64,000 bases of DNA from UBA2402 sp044371005 (GCA_044371005.1 JBILUL010000004.1:1-64000), one strand, 5' to 3'; positions 43,895-52,893 are shown, counted from the stretch's first letter. Notes: generated from the letters alone by a model not told the origin. Numbers and translations are program-made.

Positions 43895-44851
43895 TCAGTG
43901 CCCGGAGCAGTGAACGCACCAGTGGGCCGTGCCGTGAGTGGAAGCGAGGCTTGCTGCGTACTGGGGCGTGAGCGGCGTGGGGTAGCCAAGTGCCAGTTTG
44001 CTGCGAGCACGCGACATGTACTCCTGGGCCTTGAACTGGAACGACGGGTCGGCGCTGATGCTTGAGTAGGTCGTGGCCAGGAGGCGGTCGATCTGTTCAA
44101 TGCGGGTCTTGGGGTAGGGGTGTGTGGAGAACCACTCTGAGCCCGCAGCGGTGCCCATGGATTTTTCCAGGATTTCCATCACCTGTCGCTGTCCAGTCGG
44201 GTTGTACTTGACATTGCTCATGTAGCGCATGCCCAGTGCATCGGCTTCGAGCTCCTGGCTGCGCCCGAAGCGGAGGACCAGTGTCTGGCCGCCCATTTCA
44301 AGGACCTTGGGGGCGACCTGACCGACGGTGCCGCCGACGCCTTCGGTGAGGACGGTCGCGGCGACGGTGGTGCCGATCGAGGTCCACTGCGTATCCACCA
44401 TGCGATCATTGATGTGGCGTGCGGTGACGTGTCCGATCTCGTGTCCCAGGACGCCGGCAAGCTGGGCTTCGTTGGTCATCTGCTGCATGAGGCCGCGGCT
44501 GATGAAGACCTGACCGCCCGGAAGGGCGAAGGCGTTGATGATGTCTGAATCAAGGATCGTGAACTTCCAGGGGAGGCTGGGGTTCTGACCCTCGGTGGTG
44601 GCGGCCATCTTCGAGCCGACTTCGCTGACATAGGCGTTGAGTTCGGGGTTCTTGAGTTCGCCGCCGTTCTCCTGAACCATCTGGGGGAAGGCATCCAGGC
44701 CCATCTTGATCTCGGCGTTCCGATCGAGCATCACGAACTGGCGCTTGCCGGTGGCGACATTGGTTTCGCAGCCGGCGGGGATGACGCACGCGGCGATGCA
44801 GAGGGCAACGGAGGCAAGGACTGGACGGCGGCGGGGGGGTGATGAGGTCAT
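43895..44851 (-). CDS. M48-family zinc metallopeptidase lipoprotein
   Basis: The ATG at 44851 gives 318 residues. The lipobox IPAGC (Cys28) anchors the protein. The HExxH zinc motif is GHEIGHVTARH (His137, Glu138, His141), with the third ligand in ELEADALG. It resembles LoiP/BepA-type periplasmic proteases that act in outer-membrane protein quality control. The C-terminus ends WCVHCSGH, an unusual CxxC close to the end which could bind metal or form a disulfide. It is convergent with the TlpA-like thioredoxin gene, a possible redox partner. Confidence 0.92.
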   Translation of the reverse strand: MTSSPPRRRPVLASVALCIAACVIPAGCETNVATGKRQFVMLDRNAEIKMGLDAFPQMVQENGGELKNPELNAYVSEVGSKMAATTEGQNPSLPWKFTILDSDIINAFALPGGQVFISRGLMQQMTNEAQLAGVLGHEIGHVTARHINDRMVDTQWTSIGTTVAATVLTEGVGGTVGQVAPKVLEMGGQTLVLRFGRSQELEADALGMRYMSNVKYNPTGQRQVMEILEKSMGTAAGSEWFSTHPYPKTRIEQIDRLLATTYSSISADPSFQFKAQEYMSRARSKLALGYPTPLTPQYAASLASTHGTAHWCVHCSGH

Positions 44852-44950
44852 GGCTGGTGTCTTTTCCGCATGAAAGGGAGCCTGTGCGGGCTCCCGGGGC
44901 AATTATCCCACATCCAAGCATAAGCGCTGCTCGAAACATACGATTCACCA

Positions 44951-45739
44951 ATGCCAGATGCTCGCGCTGAATCCTCGCCCGTCTCCGCCAACCCCGCCTG
45001 GGTCGATGCGGAGTTGTCCAATCCGCATGTCTCGGCGGAAAAGGCCTCGAAAGTCCGTCGGATGTTCTCGGCGATCGCGGGCAGCTATGACCTCAACAAC
45101 CGTGTGCATTCGCTCGGGCGTGACCAGGCCTGGCGCCGGTATGCGGTGAAGGCATCGAAGGTCGGATCGGGCGATCGGGTGCTCGATGTGGCGTGCGGGA
45201 CGGGCGATCTCTCGCAGGCGTTCGCCGCGGCGGGTGCCGCGCATGTCACCGGGCTCGACTTCACGCCGGCGATGCTCGACCACGCACGCGTCAAGCAGCA
45301 GCGGCTCGATTCGGGCATTTCTTCGCGTCTTGAGTACGTCGAGGGTGATGCGCAGCAGCTGAACTTTGGGACCGCGAGTTTTGATGTGCTGTCGATTGCG
45401 TTCGGCATTCGCAATGTGGCTGAGCCGCGGCGGGCGATTGCCGAGTTCTTCAGGGTTCTTCGTCCGGGCGGCCGGCTCGTCATTCTCGAGTTTGATCGTC
45501 CCTCCTTCGCGCCCATCCGCTGGTTCAACGATTTCTACTGCGGCTGGGTGATGCCGCGTACTGCGACGCTGATCAGCGGAGATACCTCGGGTGCGTACAA
45601 GTATCTCCCGGCCTCCGTGGGAACCTTCATGACGCGCAAGCAGATGTGCGAGGCGCTCCGCGGAGCTGGTTTTGCGAATGTCAGCGATCGCGGACTTTCG
45701 CTTGGCATCTGCGTCTGCTACGTTGCGCACAAGCCGTGA
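44951..45739 (+). CDS. menG: Demethylmenaquinone/ubiquinone C-methyltransferase
   Basis: The 262-residue protein carries the UbiE/MenG pattern: RRMFSAIAGSYDLNNRVHSLG, the SAM motif LDVACGTGDLS, FDVLSIAFGIRNV and FFRVLRPGGRLVILEF. It adds the ring methyl group in menaquinone (or ubiquinone) synthesis. With the cbb3 oxidase genes downstream it points to a quinone-based respiratory chain. The first 30 residues are an unconserved tail. Confidence 0.92.
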   Translation: MPDARAESSPVSANPAWVDAELSNPHVSAEKASKVRRMFSAIAGSYDLNNRVHSLGRDQAWRRYAVKASKVGSGDRVLDVACGTGDLSQAFAAAGAAHVTGLDFTPAMLDHARVKQQRLDSGISSRLEYVEGDAQQLNFGTASFDVLSIAFGIRNVAEPRRAIAEFFRVLRPGGRLVILEFDRPSFAPIRWFNDFYCGWVMPRTATLISGDTSGAYKYLPASVGTFMTRKQMCEALRGAGFANVSDRGLSLGICVCYVAHKP

Positions 45740-46090
45740 GCCGCGAACCCATGCATGGGCGTTGAGCCGGTCCGGTATCACGAGCCCCGTTCATGGCGTT
45801 GATCGGTGCGCGGGCACGCGTTCGTGGGATCGGCTGCACCCCGCGAGGGGACTGACGCCGTGGTTATGCACCGCAAATGGCTTATCGGCCCGCGGTTCGT
45901 GCGCACAGCGCACAAAAGTGCTTCGAATCTGCGCGTGAGCCCGATGACATGGTTGCCCGACCCGGCGTTCTCTATTGCCCGGCGGCCACAATGCAGCGGT
46001 TCCTGGACTGGGAATCGTCTTACGACAATGCGTGTGGGCATGGTGGAACCGTGACCCGATGCCAGAACGGATTCTGGAGCCACCTTCCAC
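45740..46090. other. Intergenic region, no gene recognised
   Basis: These 351 bases lie between menG and the B12-binding-like gene. Short frames on both strands lack ribosome sites and coding character. No tRNA cloverleaf, riboswitch or terminator with a T-run was recognised. It presumably holds the promoter of the downstream gene. Confidence 0.5.
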
Positions 46091-46813
46091 ATGAGTCACG
46101 ATGTTGTTCTCGAGCGTTTTTTTGAGACCCTGGTCAACGGCGATCGCCCCGCGGCTCGCACCATCGTACAGGAGTTGCTCGACAAGGGGGTTACCCCCGA
46201 TCACTTGCTCAACAGCCTGTGTTTCCCCGTCTATGAGAAGATTGAACAACTGTTCCGCGCTGATCAGCTCACGAACGTCGCCTACCACATGAGCACGCGC
46301 CTGCTGCGCATGCTGATTGATCAGGTCGCGTCGAAGCTGACGGCGCAGCGTCCCAATGGCAAGACGGTCTTTGCCGTCTGCGGTCCCAGCCAGAGCGAGG
46401 AACTGGCCGCCCAGATCGCGGTCGATCTGCTCGAAGCCGCCGGCTGTGATGTCACCTTCTGCGGTGGCGGTGTTCCCGGCGACGAAGTGCTTGCGCAGGT
46501 TCATGAGCGTCGCCCCGATGTGCTGCTCGTCTTTGCTCCCGCGGCGAGCGATCTGCCCGACATCCGAGAGATGATCGATCGCATCCGCGAAATCGGTGCA
46601 GTTGACCGCACGAAGATCGTCGTGGCCGCGGGCGTCTTCAACCGCGCCGAGGGACTGGCCGAGGAGATTCACTGCGACCTGTGGGCTTCGTCACCTCTTG
46701 AGACCGTTGATGTGGTCCTCACCGGGGCGCTCTCACGGAACGCGGCCAAGCCCGAGACGATCGGAAAGATCGGTGCTCGCGTGCGTGGTGCCACGACCCG
46801 TCGCGCGGCGTGA
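46091..46813 (+). CDS. Cobalamin-binding-domain-like protein with degenerate ligand motif
   Basis: The 240-residue protein has a four-helix N-terminal part (about 1-85, with DHLLNSLCFPVYEKIEQLF and YHMSTRLLRMLIDQ), as in B12-binding helical caps. A Rossmann-like domain (about 92-230) starts TVFAVCGPSQSEELAAQIA. In true B12 binders this loop is DxHxxG, which supplies the cobalt His; here it reads GPSQSEE. Cobalamin binding by the usual His is therefore unlikely. It resembles the sensory module of MerR/CarH-type or photoreceptor proteins without a DNA-binding domain. The function is unknown. Confidence 0.72.
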   Translation: MSHDVVLERFFETLVNGDRPAARTIVQELLDKGVTPDHLLNSLCFPVYEKIEQLFRADQLTNVAYHMSTRLLRMLIDQVASKLTAQRPNGKTVFAVCGPSQSEELAAQIAVDLLEAAGCDVTFCGGGVPGDEVLAQVHERRPDVLLVFAPAASDLPDIREMIDRIREIGAVDRTKIVVAAGVFNRAEGLAEEIHCDLWASSPLETVDVVLTGALSRNAAKPETIGKIGARVRGATTRRAA

Positions 46814-47035
46814 AGTCCATGTGTTGGCGCAGACGCTCGTCCGGGCGTGCAGTTGAACTCCAGGGTTCGACCCACGCTCGGGCGATCGGTGCGCAGCCGT
46901 TGTTCCCCGGTCGAGGCGGGTGATGCTGGGGCGCGACGGGTGATTCGGGATGGGTCTGGTAAACCCGCGAGGCTGTGCGGACGATACACGGTTTGGATTG
47001 GCCGGGTGGTGCCGGCTTGAGGCGAATGGAGCGAC

Positions 47036-47470
47036 ATGGCTACCGAGAACTTTGACCTTACGCTGCGAAGGCACGAGCGGTATCTGGGTGAGTATCCCGG
47101 CGAGGCTGTGGTTGCGCCCGCTTCCGCCGGGAGTGTCCGGATCGCGCGATCAGCACAGACCAACTCAGGTGGCATTGCCGTGAAGGCGGTTGACTTCAGC
47201 CTTGGCGGGGTCGGCCTCAGATCGCCGGTCTACCTGCCGCGAGGGTGTGCGCTCGTTCTGCGACTCACCGTTCCTGGTCCTGCGCCGTTCGTGCTCGAGG
47301 CTCCGATCAGCGTCCAGCGGGTCCGGATGCTTGATTCGATTCCCAACTACTACATCGGAACAGCGTTCGAACTCGCGGACCAGGCGAGTGATGGGAAGGC
47401 CACGAAGCTGATGGAGCATCTCAAGGCCATCGGTGCGGTCATGGACACGGAGGTGCGGCGTGCGTCCTGA
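47036..47470 (+). CDS. PilZ-domain protein
   Basis: The 144-residue protein is headed by GGAG. It has an early Arg-rich motif (LRRHERYLGEYPG) and the PilZ core VDFSLGGVGLRSP followed by LPRGCALVLRL and a final YYIGTAFELAD. PilZ domains bind cyclic di-GMP. The first gene of the pilus/secretion locus, it overlaps the ATPase gene by 11 bases, so it may couple the second messenger to the machine. The RxxxR motif appears as RRHERY, only partly like the consensus. Confidence 0.85.
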   Translation: MATENFDLTLRRHERYLGEYPGEAVVAPASAGSVRIARSAQTNSGGIAVKAVDFSLGGVGLRSPVYLPRGCALVLRLTVPGPAPFVLEAPISVQRVRMLDSIPNYYIGTAFELADQASDGKATKLMEHLKAIGAVMDTEVRRAS

Positions 47471-49181
47471 ACGTGACTTTGTCATCGCGCAGCTCACCGA
47501 AGAGGGCACGCTCAGTGCTGAGGATGCCGATCGGGCCATCCGGCACGGGGCGGAGACCAAGGTCACCGCCGCGCAGGCCGCAGTGGATCTGGGGCTCATC
47601 AGTGCTGCCCAGGCGGCAATTGCCCAGGCGGCGGTCAGCGAGTGCACCTTTGTTGACCTGCGCCACTACGAGATCGACCTCAAGAACGCCGCGTTGCTCG
47701 CGCGTTCCGCGGCGGAGAAGCGTCTTGCCTTTCCGCTCTTCGTGATCGGAAAGACCATCACGGTGGGGATGGCGGATCCGACGGATCTTGCCGCGGTGGA
47801 CAGGCTGCGTTCGCTCCTTCACACCGAAATCGAAACGGTGCTGTGCGAGGCCACTGCGCTGCGTTCGCTGATCGAGCGGGCGTATTCGATGAGCGGCGGG
47901 ATCGGTCCCGCGGCTGAACAGTCAGTGGTGACGGGTGCGGAGGGCAACGCGGCGGATGAGGAGCCGATTGTCGCCGCGGTGAACCAGATTCTGGCCCAGG
48001 CCATCGAACGAAACGCGTCGGATGTGCACATCGGGCCGGACGAACGCGATCTGCACCTTCGCTACCGCATCGATGGCGTGCTGCACCCATGCCAGGGCCC
48101 GCCGCTTTCGGCGCATCCCGGTCTGGTTCAGCGTCTGAAGGTGATGGCGAATCTGGATCTGACGCAGTCGCGCCGTCCTCAGGACGGCAAGTTCCGCTAC
48201 CCCTATTCGGGCCGACTGGTGGACATGCGGCTTTCGATCATTCCGACGGTCTGTGGCGAGAACGTCGTGATCCGCGTGCTGGGCGGGCACGCCGCGATGG
48301 GCAACCTGAGTGAACTGGGCTTCAACGCCCAGATGGCACAGACGGCCGAGCGGATGCTCTCGCACCCGCACGGCATGATCCTGGTGACCGGCCCGACGGG
48401 TTCGGGCAAGACGACCACGCTGTACAGTTTCCTTGCGAGGCTCAATACCCCTGACAAGAACGTCATCACGATCGAGGATCCGGTGGAGATCCGCATGCCG
48501 CTGGTGCGGCAGGTGCAGGTCAATACCGAGATCGGCATGACGTTCGCGGGGGCGCTGCGTTCGATCCTGCGGCAGGACCCCGATGTGGTGCTGCTGGGCG
48601 AAATCCGCGATGAGGAATCCGCACGAATTGCGATTCAGGCTTCGCTGACGGGGCACCTGGTGCTTTCGACGCTGCACACCAATGACGCGGCGGGCGCGGT
48701 GGCCCGGTTGCGGGACTTTGGGTGTCCTTCCTTTGCGATCGCGGGTGCCGTGCTCGGCGTGATTGCACAGCGACTGGTTCGCCGCGTGTGTGCCTCCTGC
48801 TCGGCACCGTGTGTGCCGGACGCGGCACTGCTTCATCGATTCAACGCGGACGGCAAGGCGCAGTTCCGGCGTGGCGCGGGGTGCCCCGCGTGTCTGAGCA
48901 GCGGGTATCGGGGCCGGCTGGGTGTCTATGAGATGTTCCCGATGTCGCCGCGTGTCCAGCTGGGCGTTGAACGTGGGGCATCGACACCGCAGCTTCGGCG
49001 TGACGCCCGCGATGCGGGGATGCGGCCGATGTGGGAGGACGGGCTTGACAAAGCGCGTCTTGGCATCACGACGCTGGAGGAGGTGCTCGCCGTCGCGGCC
49101 GGCACCCTGGAAACGGATCTGAGTGATGCACCCGATGGCGAGGGCAGCAAGCCCCATGATTCGGTGAGGTTGAGCGCATGA
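47460..49181 (+). CDS. GspE/PilB-type secretion or pilus assembly ATPase
   Basis: A GTG at 47460 with GGAGG 6 bases before it fixes the start (573 residues). The N-terminal domain resembles the MshEN/GspE N domain (about 10-150). The ATPase has SDVHIGPDERDLHLRYRIDG, Walker A GPTGSGKTTTL, the Asp box, GEIRDEESARIAIQASLTGH and HTNDAAGA. Two CxxC pairs (CASC and CPAC) form the zinc site of the GspE/PilB class. It powers pseudopilus assembly with the GspF-like protein encoded next, whose ATG overlaps its stop. Confidence 0.95.
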   Translation: MRPERDFVIAQLTEEGTLSAEDADRAIRHGAETKVTAAQAAVDLGLISAAQAAIAQAAVSECTFVDLRHYEIDLKNAALLARSAAEKRLAFPLFVIGKTITVGMADPTDLAAVDRLRSLLHTEIETVLCEATALRSLIERAYSMSGGIGPAAEQSVVTGAEGNAADEEPIVAAVNQILAQAIERNASDVHIGPDERDLHLRYRIDGVLHPCQGPPLSAHPGLVQRLKVMANLDLTQSRRPQDGKFRYPYSGRLVDMRLSIIPTVCGENVVIRVLGGHAAMGNLSELGFNAQMAQTAERMLSHPHGMILVTGPTGSGKTTTLYSFLARLNTPDKNVITIEDPVEIRMPLVRQVQVNTEIGMTFAGALRSILRQDPDVVLLGEIRDEESARIAIQASLTGHLVLSTLHTNDAAGAVARLRDFGCPSFAIAGAVLGVIAQRLVRRVCASCSAPCVPDAALLHRFNADGKAQFRRGAGCPACLSSGYRGRLGVYEMFPMSPRVQLGVERGASTPQLRRDARDAGMRPMWEDGLDKARLGITTLEEVLAVAAGTLETDLSDAPDGEGSKPHDSVRLSA

Positions 49182-50380
49182 TTGCCGGCACCATCTACGA
49201 ATACGTCGCGATCGATCGGAAGGGGCAGCGCCGCAAGGGCACGGCGCGCGCGACCAGTGAGGTCGATGCGTTCCGTCAGGTGACCGCAGCGGGGCTCACA
49301 CCGCTCAAACTGAAGGCGGTTCGAGCCAGGTCGGGTGGGCGAGGGCGCGTGACGCAGAAGGCGATCGCGAACTTCACCTATCAGCTGGGAGTCATGATCG
49401 GTGCGCGTGTGCCGCTGTCCCAGGCCATCCGCGGCGTGGCTGAGCAGGAACCCCCGGGCAAGCTCCGAGAAGTACTTCTGGCGGTCGCTGCAAAGATCGA
49501 AGCAGGTTCACGGATTGCCGATGCGCTGGGTGAACATGAGGCGGTTTTCGGATCGCTGTACATCGAAACGATCCGGGCGGCCGAGCAGAGCGGCAATCTG
49601 GTGAAGGTACTCGAGTACCTGAGCGAACTGCTGGAACGTGATGTGGAGATGCGTTCGACGGTGAAGTCTGCACTCATGTATCCGGCCTGCACCCTGTGCG
49701 TGCTGGCCGTGGCGGTTGCATTTCTCGTCGGGTTTGTCGTGCCTCGGTTCAGCAAGATGTACGCCAGCAAGCAGATGCAGCTGCCGTTCCTCACCCAGGT
49801 GCTCATCGGTCTGGGGGAATCGGTGCAGTCGTACTGGTGGGCCTATCTGCTGGGATCGGCATTTCTGGCGATTGGGCTGCGGGCGGCGTGGAAGTCCGCG
49901 GCGGGCCGCGAGCGCATCGAGAATGTGCTCCACAGGATTCCGGTCATCTCCTCGCTGCTCATCGGCGTCTCGATGGCTCGCTTCTCACGGGTGTTCGGCT
50001 TGTGCCTGAATTCGGGTCTATCGCTGATTGATGCCCTGCGCATGGGGGGCAATGCCTCGGGCCGTCCCGCACTGGTGCGGGATGTGAATGTGATCATCGA
50101 TCAGGTCCGCAGCGGCGGCCGGCTGTCGGCCGTGCTGCTGGCGTGCGACTACGTGCCCCTGTTTGCCCGGCGGATGCTGATCTCCGGGGAGGAGACCGCC
50201 GAGCTGGGGAAGATGTGCGATGTCATCGCCAAGCACTACGAGCGGGATACGTCGCTGATTGCCAAGAACATGTCCACCCTGATCGAGCCAGTGCTGATCG
50301 TGCTCATCGCCGGTGTGGTACTCGCGGTTGCACTGGGAATTTTCCTTCCGATGTGGGACATGCTCAAGTTGATGAACTGA
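49178..50380 (+). CDS. GspF/PilC-type inner-membrane platform protein
   Basis: The 400-residue protein has two repeated GspF domains and three membrane segments. The motifs FTYQLGVMIGARVPLSQAI, IRAAEQSGNLVKVLEYLSEL and RMLISGEETAELGKMCDVI are typical of the family. It is the inner-membrane platform that joins the ATPase to the pseudopilins. Its ATG overlaps the ATPase stop (ATGA), and 92 bases separate it from the first pseudopilin gene. Confidence 0.95.
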   Translation: MIAGTIYEYVAIDRKGQRRKGTARATSEVDAFRQVTAAGLTPLKLKAVRARSGGRGRVTQKAIANFTYQLGVMIGARVPLSQAIRGVAEQEPPGKLREVLLAVAAKIEAGSRIADALGEHEAVFGSLYIETIRAAEQSGNLVKVLEYLSELLERDVEMRSTVKSALMYPACTLCVLAVAVAFLVGFVVPRFSKMYASKQMQLPFLTQVLIGLGESVQSYWWAYLLGSAFLAIGLRAAWKSAAGRERIENVLHRIPVISSLLIGVSMARFSRVFGLCLNSGLSLIDALRMGGNASGRPALVRDVNVIIDQVRSGGRLSAVLLACDYVPLFARRMLISGEETAELGKMCDVIAKHYERDTSLIAKNMSTLIEPVLIVLIAGVVLAVALGIFLPMWDMLKLMN

Positions 50381-50472
50381 ATGGACGATGTCCAAGCAGC
50401 GCCTGTTAAAGGGGGAAATCTCTCAGGCACTGTGGGTACGAGAATGTGAAGAATGAAAAAGGAGTCATGATC

Positions 50473-50910
50473 ATGCAGATGGCACTTCGTCGCAACAATG
50501 GCGGAAACGTTCTGGCCCGAGCCTTCACCCTGGTGGAACTCGTGGCGGTCATCGTGGTGCTGGCGATTCTGGCTGGCGTCGCGATTCCCAAGTACATCGA
50601 TTATTCGGCGAGCGCCAAGGTCTCCGCGACCAAGGGCATCCTGGGCGGCACTCGCTCGGCGATTGCAAACTTCTACGCCAACTCGGCGGTGACCGGCACG
50701 CCTGCCTATCCCACGCTGGTACAGCTGCAGACGCTGGGCACGGTGATGCAGGAAGCCGTTCCGGCGAACCCCTACAACAACAGTGCGACCATCGCCGCGG
50801 CGACCTGGTCAAGCACGGCCCCGACTTCCGGCAGCAATGGCTGGAACTACGACGCTGCGTCGGGTCGCTTCTGGGCCAACAGCAACAACGTCGGCGAGAA
50901 CGCCTACTGA
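50473..50910 (+). CDS. Prepilin-like protein, GspG-like (probable major pseudopilin)
   Basis: The ATG at 50473 lies 8 bases after GGAG and gives 145 residues; nearby upstream ATGs are too close to that site. The leader is basic and ends A17|FTLVELVAVIVVLAILAGVA, with Glu+5 but Ala instead of Gly at -1. The body is short with the conserved PKYIDYSASAK start and a late WNYDAASGRFWANS, reminiscent of GspG. It is the probable main subunit of the pseudopilus. Confidence 0.88.
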   Translation: MQMALRRNNGGNVLARAFTLVELVAVIVVLAILAGVAIPKYIDYSASAKVSATKGILGGTRSAIANFYANSAVTGTPAYPTLVQLQTLGTVMQEAVPANPYNNSATIAAATWSSTAPTSGSNGWNYDAASGRFWANSNNVGENAY

Positions 50911-50929
50911 GCGGAAGGGATGATGCGCC

Positions 50930-51478
50930 ATGCCACATCGGCCATGTCATGCCGGTTGGCGTGCCGCGGGTCATGTCGCGGCGGCGGGGTTCACGCTGGT
51001 TGAACTTGTCGCGGTGATGTTGATCGTCGGCATTCTGGCTGCGGTGGCCATTCCGGCCCTTGGGGGCCTCACGGCCCGGAGGGGTGCGATTGCGGCTGCC
51101 AGAGTGGTGCGGGATCTTGAGTATGCAAGGGGCCTTGCGGTCCACGATGGTGCAACGACCTGGGTGGTCTTTGCAGCCGGAGGGGCCAGCTATCAGATCT
51201 CTGCTGAACCGGCGGGTTCCGCCGGCAGGGCGGACCGGGTCGCGGTCAGGGATCCTGCATCGAACAGCGAGCTGACGCGGAGGTTGAACACGGCCGATCT
51301 TGCGGGCGTGCTGGTCACCGCAGCGGACTTCGATGGCAGCGCGGAAGTGGGCTTCAACTGGATGGGGGCTCCGCTCAATCAAGGGGAAGTGGAACTGGCG
51401 GTGGCGGGCACCGTGACGTTCACCGGCGGGTTTCGGGTGCGTGTCGAGCCCGAAACCGGGTACATCGCGGCCAACTGA
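50930..51478 (+). CDS. Prepilin-like protein, GspH-like
   Basis: The product is 182 residues with the cleavage site G20|FTLVELVAVMLIVGILAAVA. The remaining domain has a beta-rich GspH-type pattern (ARVVRDLEYARGLAVHDGAT) and ends FRVRVEPETGYIA. It is probably a minor pseudopilin. The preceding GspG-like gene ends 20 bases upstream. Confidence 0.85.
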   Translation: MPHRPCHAGWRAAGHVAAAGFTLVELVAVMLIVGILAAVAIPALGGLTARRGAIAAARVVRDLEYARGLAVHDGATTWVVFAAGGASYQISAEPAGSAGRADRVAVRDPASNSELTRRLNTADLAGVLVTAADFDGSAEVGFNWMGAPLNQGEVELAVAGTVTFTGGFRVRVEPETGYIAAN

Positions 51479-51498
51479 AACCGCTCGCAGAGCCAGTC

Positions 51499-51933
51499 AT
51501 GCTGATTGCACCACGAGCACGCGGGCGAAGAGCATTCACGCTGATTGAGTGCGTGGTGGCGATCGTGATCCTGGGAGTAGCGACGCCGGGAATGTTCATG
51601 GCGTTGCGTGCCGCCGCGAACAGTTCAATGGCGGGGATTCAGGCTTCCCGGGCCCGCTGGCTGATCCAGGACAAACTCGAGGACATCATCGCCGATCGCC
51701 ACAGCGCGACACGCGGATACTCGTACATCACCGCGGCCAACTATCCCGATGAAGCGAGCATTTCCGGTTCTCCGGGATTCTCACGTTCGGTTGCGATCGT
51801 CCCGACCAATGCTCTGCTGACTGGTGCCGGCACCGGGTACCTCAAGGTGACGGTCACGGTCTCGTACGTCGACTGGAACGCCACGACACGCTCATTGTCG
51901 GTCGGCACCGTGGTCACGGACTACACGCCATGA
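51499..51933 (+). CDS. Prepilin-like protein, GspI-like
   Basis: The product is 144 residues with leader site A12|FTLIECVVAIVILGVATPG, followed by RWLIQDKLEDIIADRH, which is typical of GspI-like minor pseudopilins. The -1 residue is Ala, as in the GspG-like protein. Its stop overlaps the next ATG. Confidence 0.85.
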   Translation: MLIAPRARGRRAFTLIECVVAIVILGVATPGMFMALRAAANSSMAGIQASRARWLIQDKLEDIIADRHSATRGYSYITAANYPDEASISGSPGFSRSVAIVPTNALLTGAGTGYLKVTVTVSYVDWNATTRSLSVGTVVTDYTP

Positions 51934-52481
51934 GTTTCACCCCTGCCCAGTTCCGACGACGGCGCGGCTTCACTCTGGTGGAACTGGTGGCGAGCATGAC
52001 GGTGATCGCCACCCTGGCGGCGGTGTCGTCGGGCCTCATCTACAGCGCGACCAGAGCCTACCGCGACATTTCGGTTCGGTCGCGGCTCCACGCATCGGCT
52101 TCGCTGGCCCTCACGAGGATCTTCACCCACTTGCGTGCGGTGCCCTTGACGCAGGCCACCCCGACCATCATCCCGTCGATCGATTCGGTGGGGGCCTCCA
52201 CGATTGCGTGGGCCGGCGACTGTTCGTTGTCGGTGAGCGGGACCAGTCTGATGCTGGTCGTCGATGGTGGCGCTCCGTACGTGCTGCTTGGGGGCGTGAC
52301 TGCATTCTCCGTGAGCACCTTCGACGACTCCAATTCGACGCTTTCGGCGTCGCTGAGTGGAGCGGCCTGTGCTGCGGTGAGGCGTGTTCGCATCAGCGTG
52401 ACGGTTGAGGCGTCCGGGATCTCCGAGACGGTCTCCTCGCGGGTTTTTCTCCGCAGCGCCATGTCGGGAGGGGGCGTATGA
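51930..52481 (+). CDS. Prepilin-like protein, GspJ-like
   Basis: The product is 183 residues with the site G13|FTLVELVASMTVIATLAA. The sequence LHASASLALTRIFTHLRAV resembles GspJ. The body is beta-rich and ends in a short Gly-rich tail. It overlaps both neighbours (ATGA) and is a probable minor pseudopilin. Confidence 0.83.
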   Translation: MSFTPAQFRRRRGFTLVELVASMTVIATLAAVSSGLIYSATRAYRDISVRSRLHASASLALTRIFTHLRAVPLTQATPTIIPSIDSVGASTIAWAGDCSLSVSGTSLMLVVDGGAPYVLLGGVTAFSVSTFDDSNSTLSASLSGAACAAVRRVRISVTVEASGISETVSSRVFLRSAMSGGGV

Positions 52482-52873
52482 GCGGCACTGGGCGTCGTTG
52501 GAGTACCCGGACGGGCGCTGCGGCGGCTGCGGTGATTCTCATGCTCGTCATCGCCGAACTGCTGATCACCTCAGCGGTGCTCGGGAGTGCTCTGGACCAG
52601 GATGCCACGCTGGGGCGGATCGAATCGCTGCGAGCGTTCTACGCCGCGGAGGCGGGGCTGAACATGTCGGTGCGGGAACTGATGGTCGGTGCCGACGAGA
52701 ATGGGGATGGGACCATTGGCACGGTGTCGAATGACGGGAGCGCCACAAGCGACACGACGCTTGAGGGCGGTGCCACATTCTCCGTGACGATCTCGGCGGG
52801 CTCTCCATCGCTGGTGGTGAGCAGCGGCAGTGCGGGCACGGCGCGTCAGGTGATCGAGGTGAACGCACAGTGA
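52478..52873 (+). CDS. PilX/GspK-like membrane-anchored pilus protein
   Basis: The 131-residue protein lacks the FTLxE motif but has one N-terminal hydrophobic segment (about 13-38) and then LRAFYAAEAGLNMSVREL, the YAAEAG helix typical of PilX and GspK proteins. A small domain with GADENGDGTIG, a possible Ca loop, and a Ser/Gly-rich end follows. It would be a minor component of the pseudopilus tip. It is much shorter than GspK, so the PilX label is safer. Confidence 0.7.
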   Translation: MSGTGRRWSTRTGAAAAAVILMLVIAELLITSAVLGSALDQDATLGRIESLRAFYAAEAGLNMSVRELMVGADENGDGTIGTVSNDGSATSDTTLEGGATFSVTISAGSPSLVVSSGSAGTARQVIEVNAQ

Positions 52874-52893
52874 GCGTGTCGGAAGGGAGCCTT

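Noticed and set aside
45740..46090. Possible tRNA or small gene in the gap after menG
   Set aside because: No T-arm GTTCRANNC with matching acceptor stem was found, and the short frames lack ribosome sites.
46814..47035. Possible c-di-GMP riboswitch before the PilZ gene
   Set aside because: The 222-base gap was read for GEMM-type conserved motifs (GGTGACGCAAAG-like and the downstream GNRA-type stem); they are absent.
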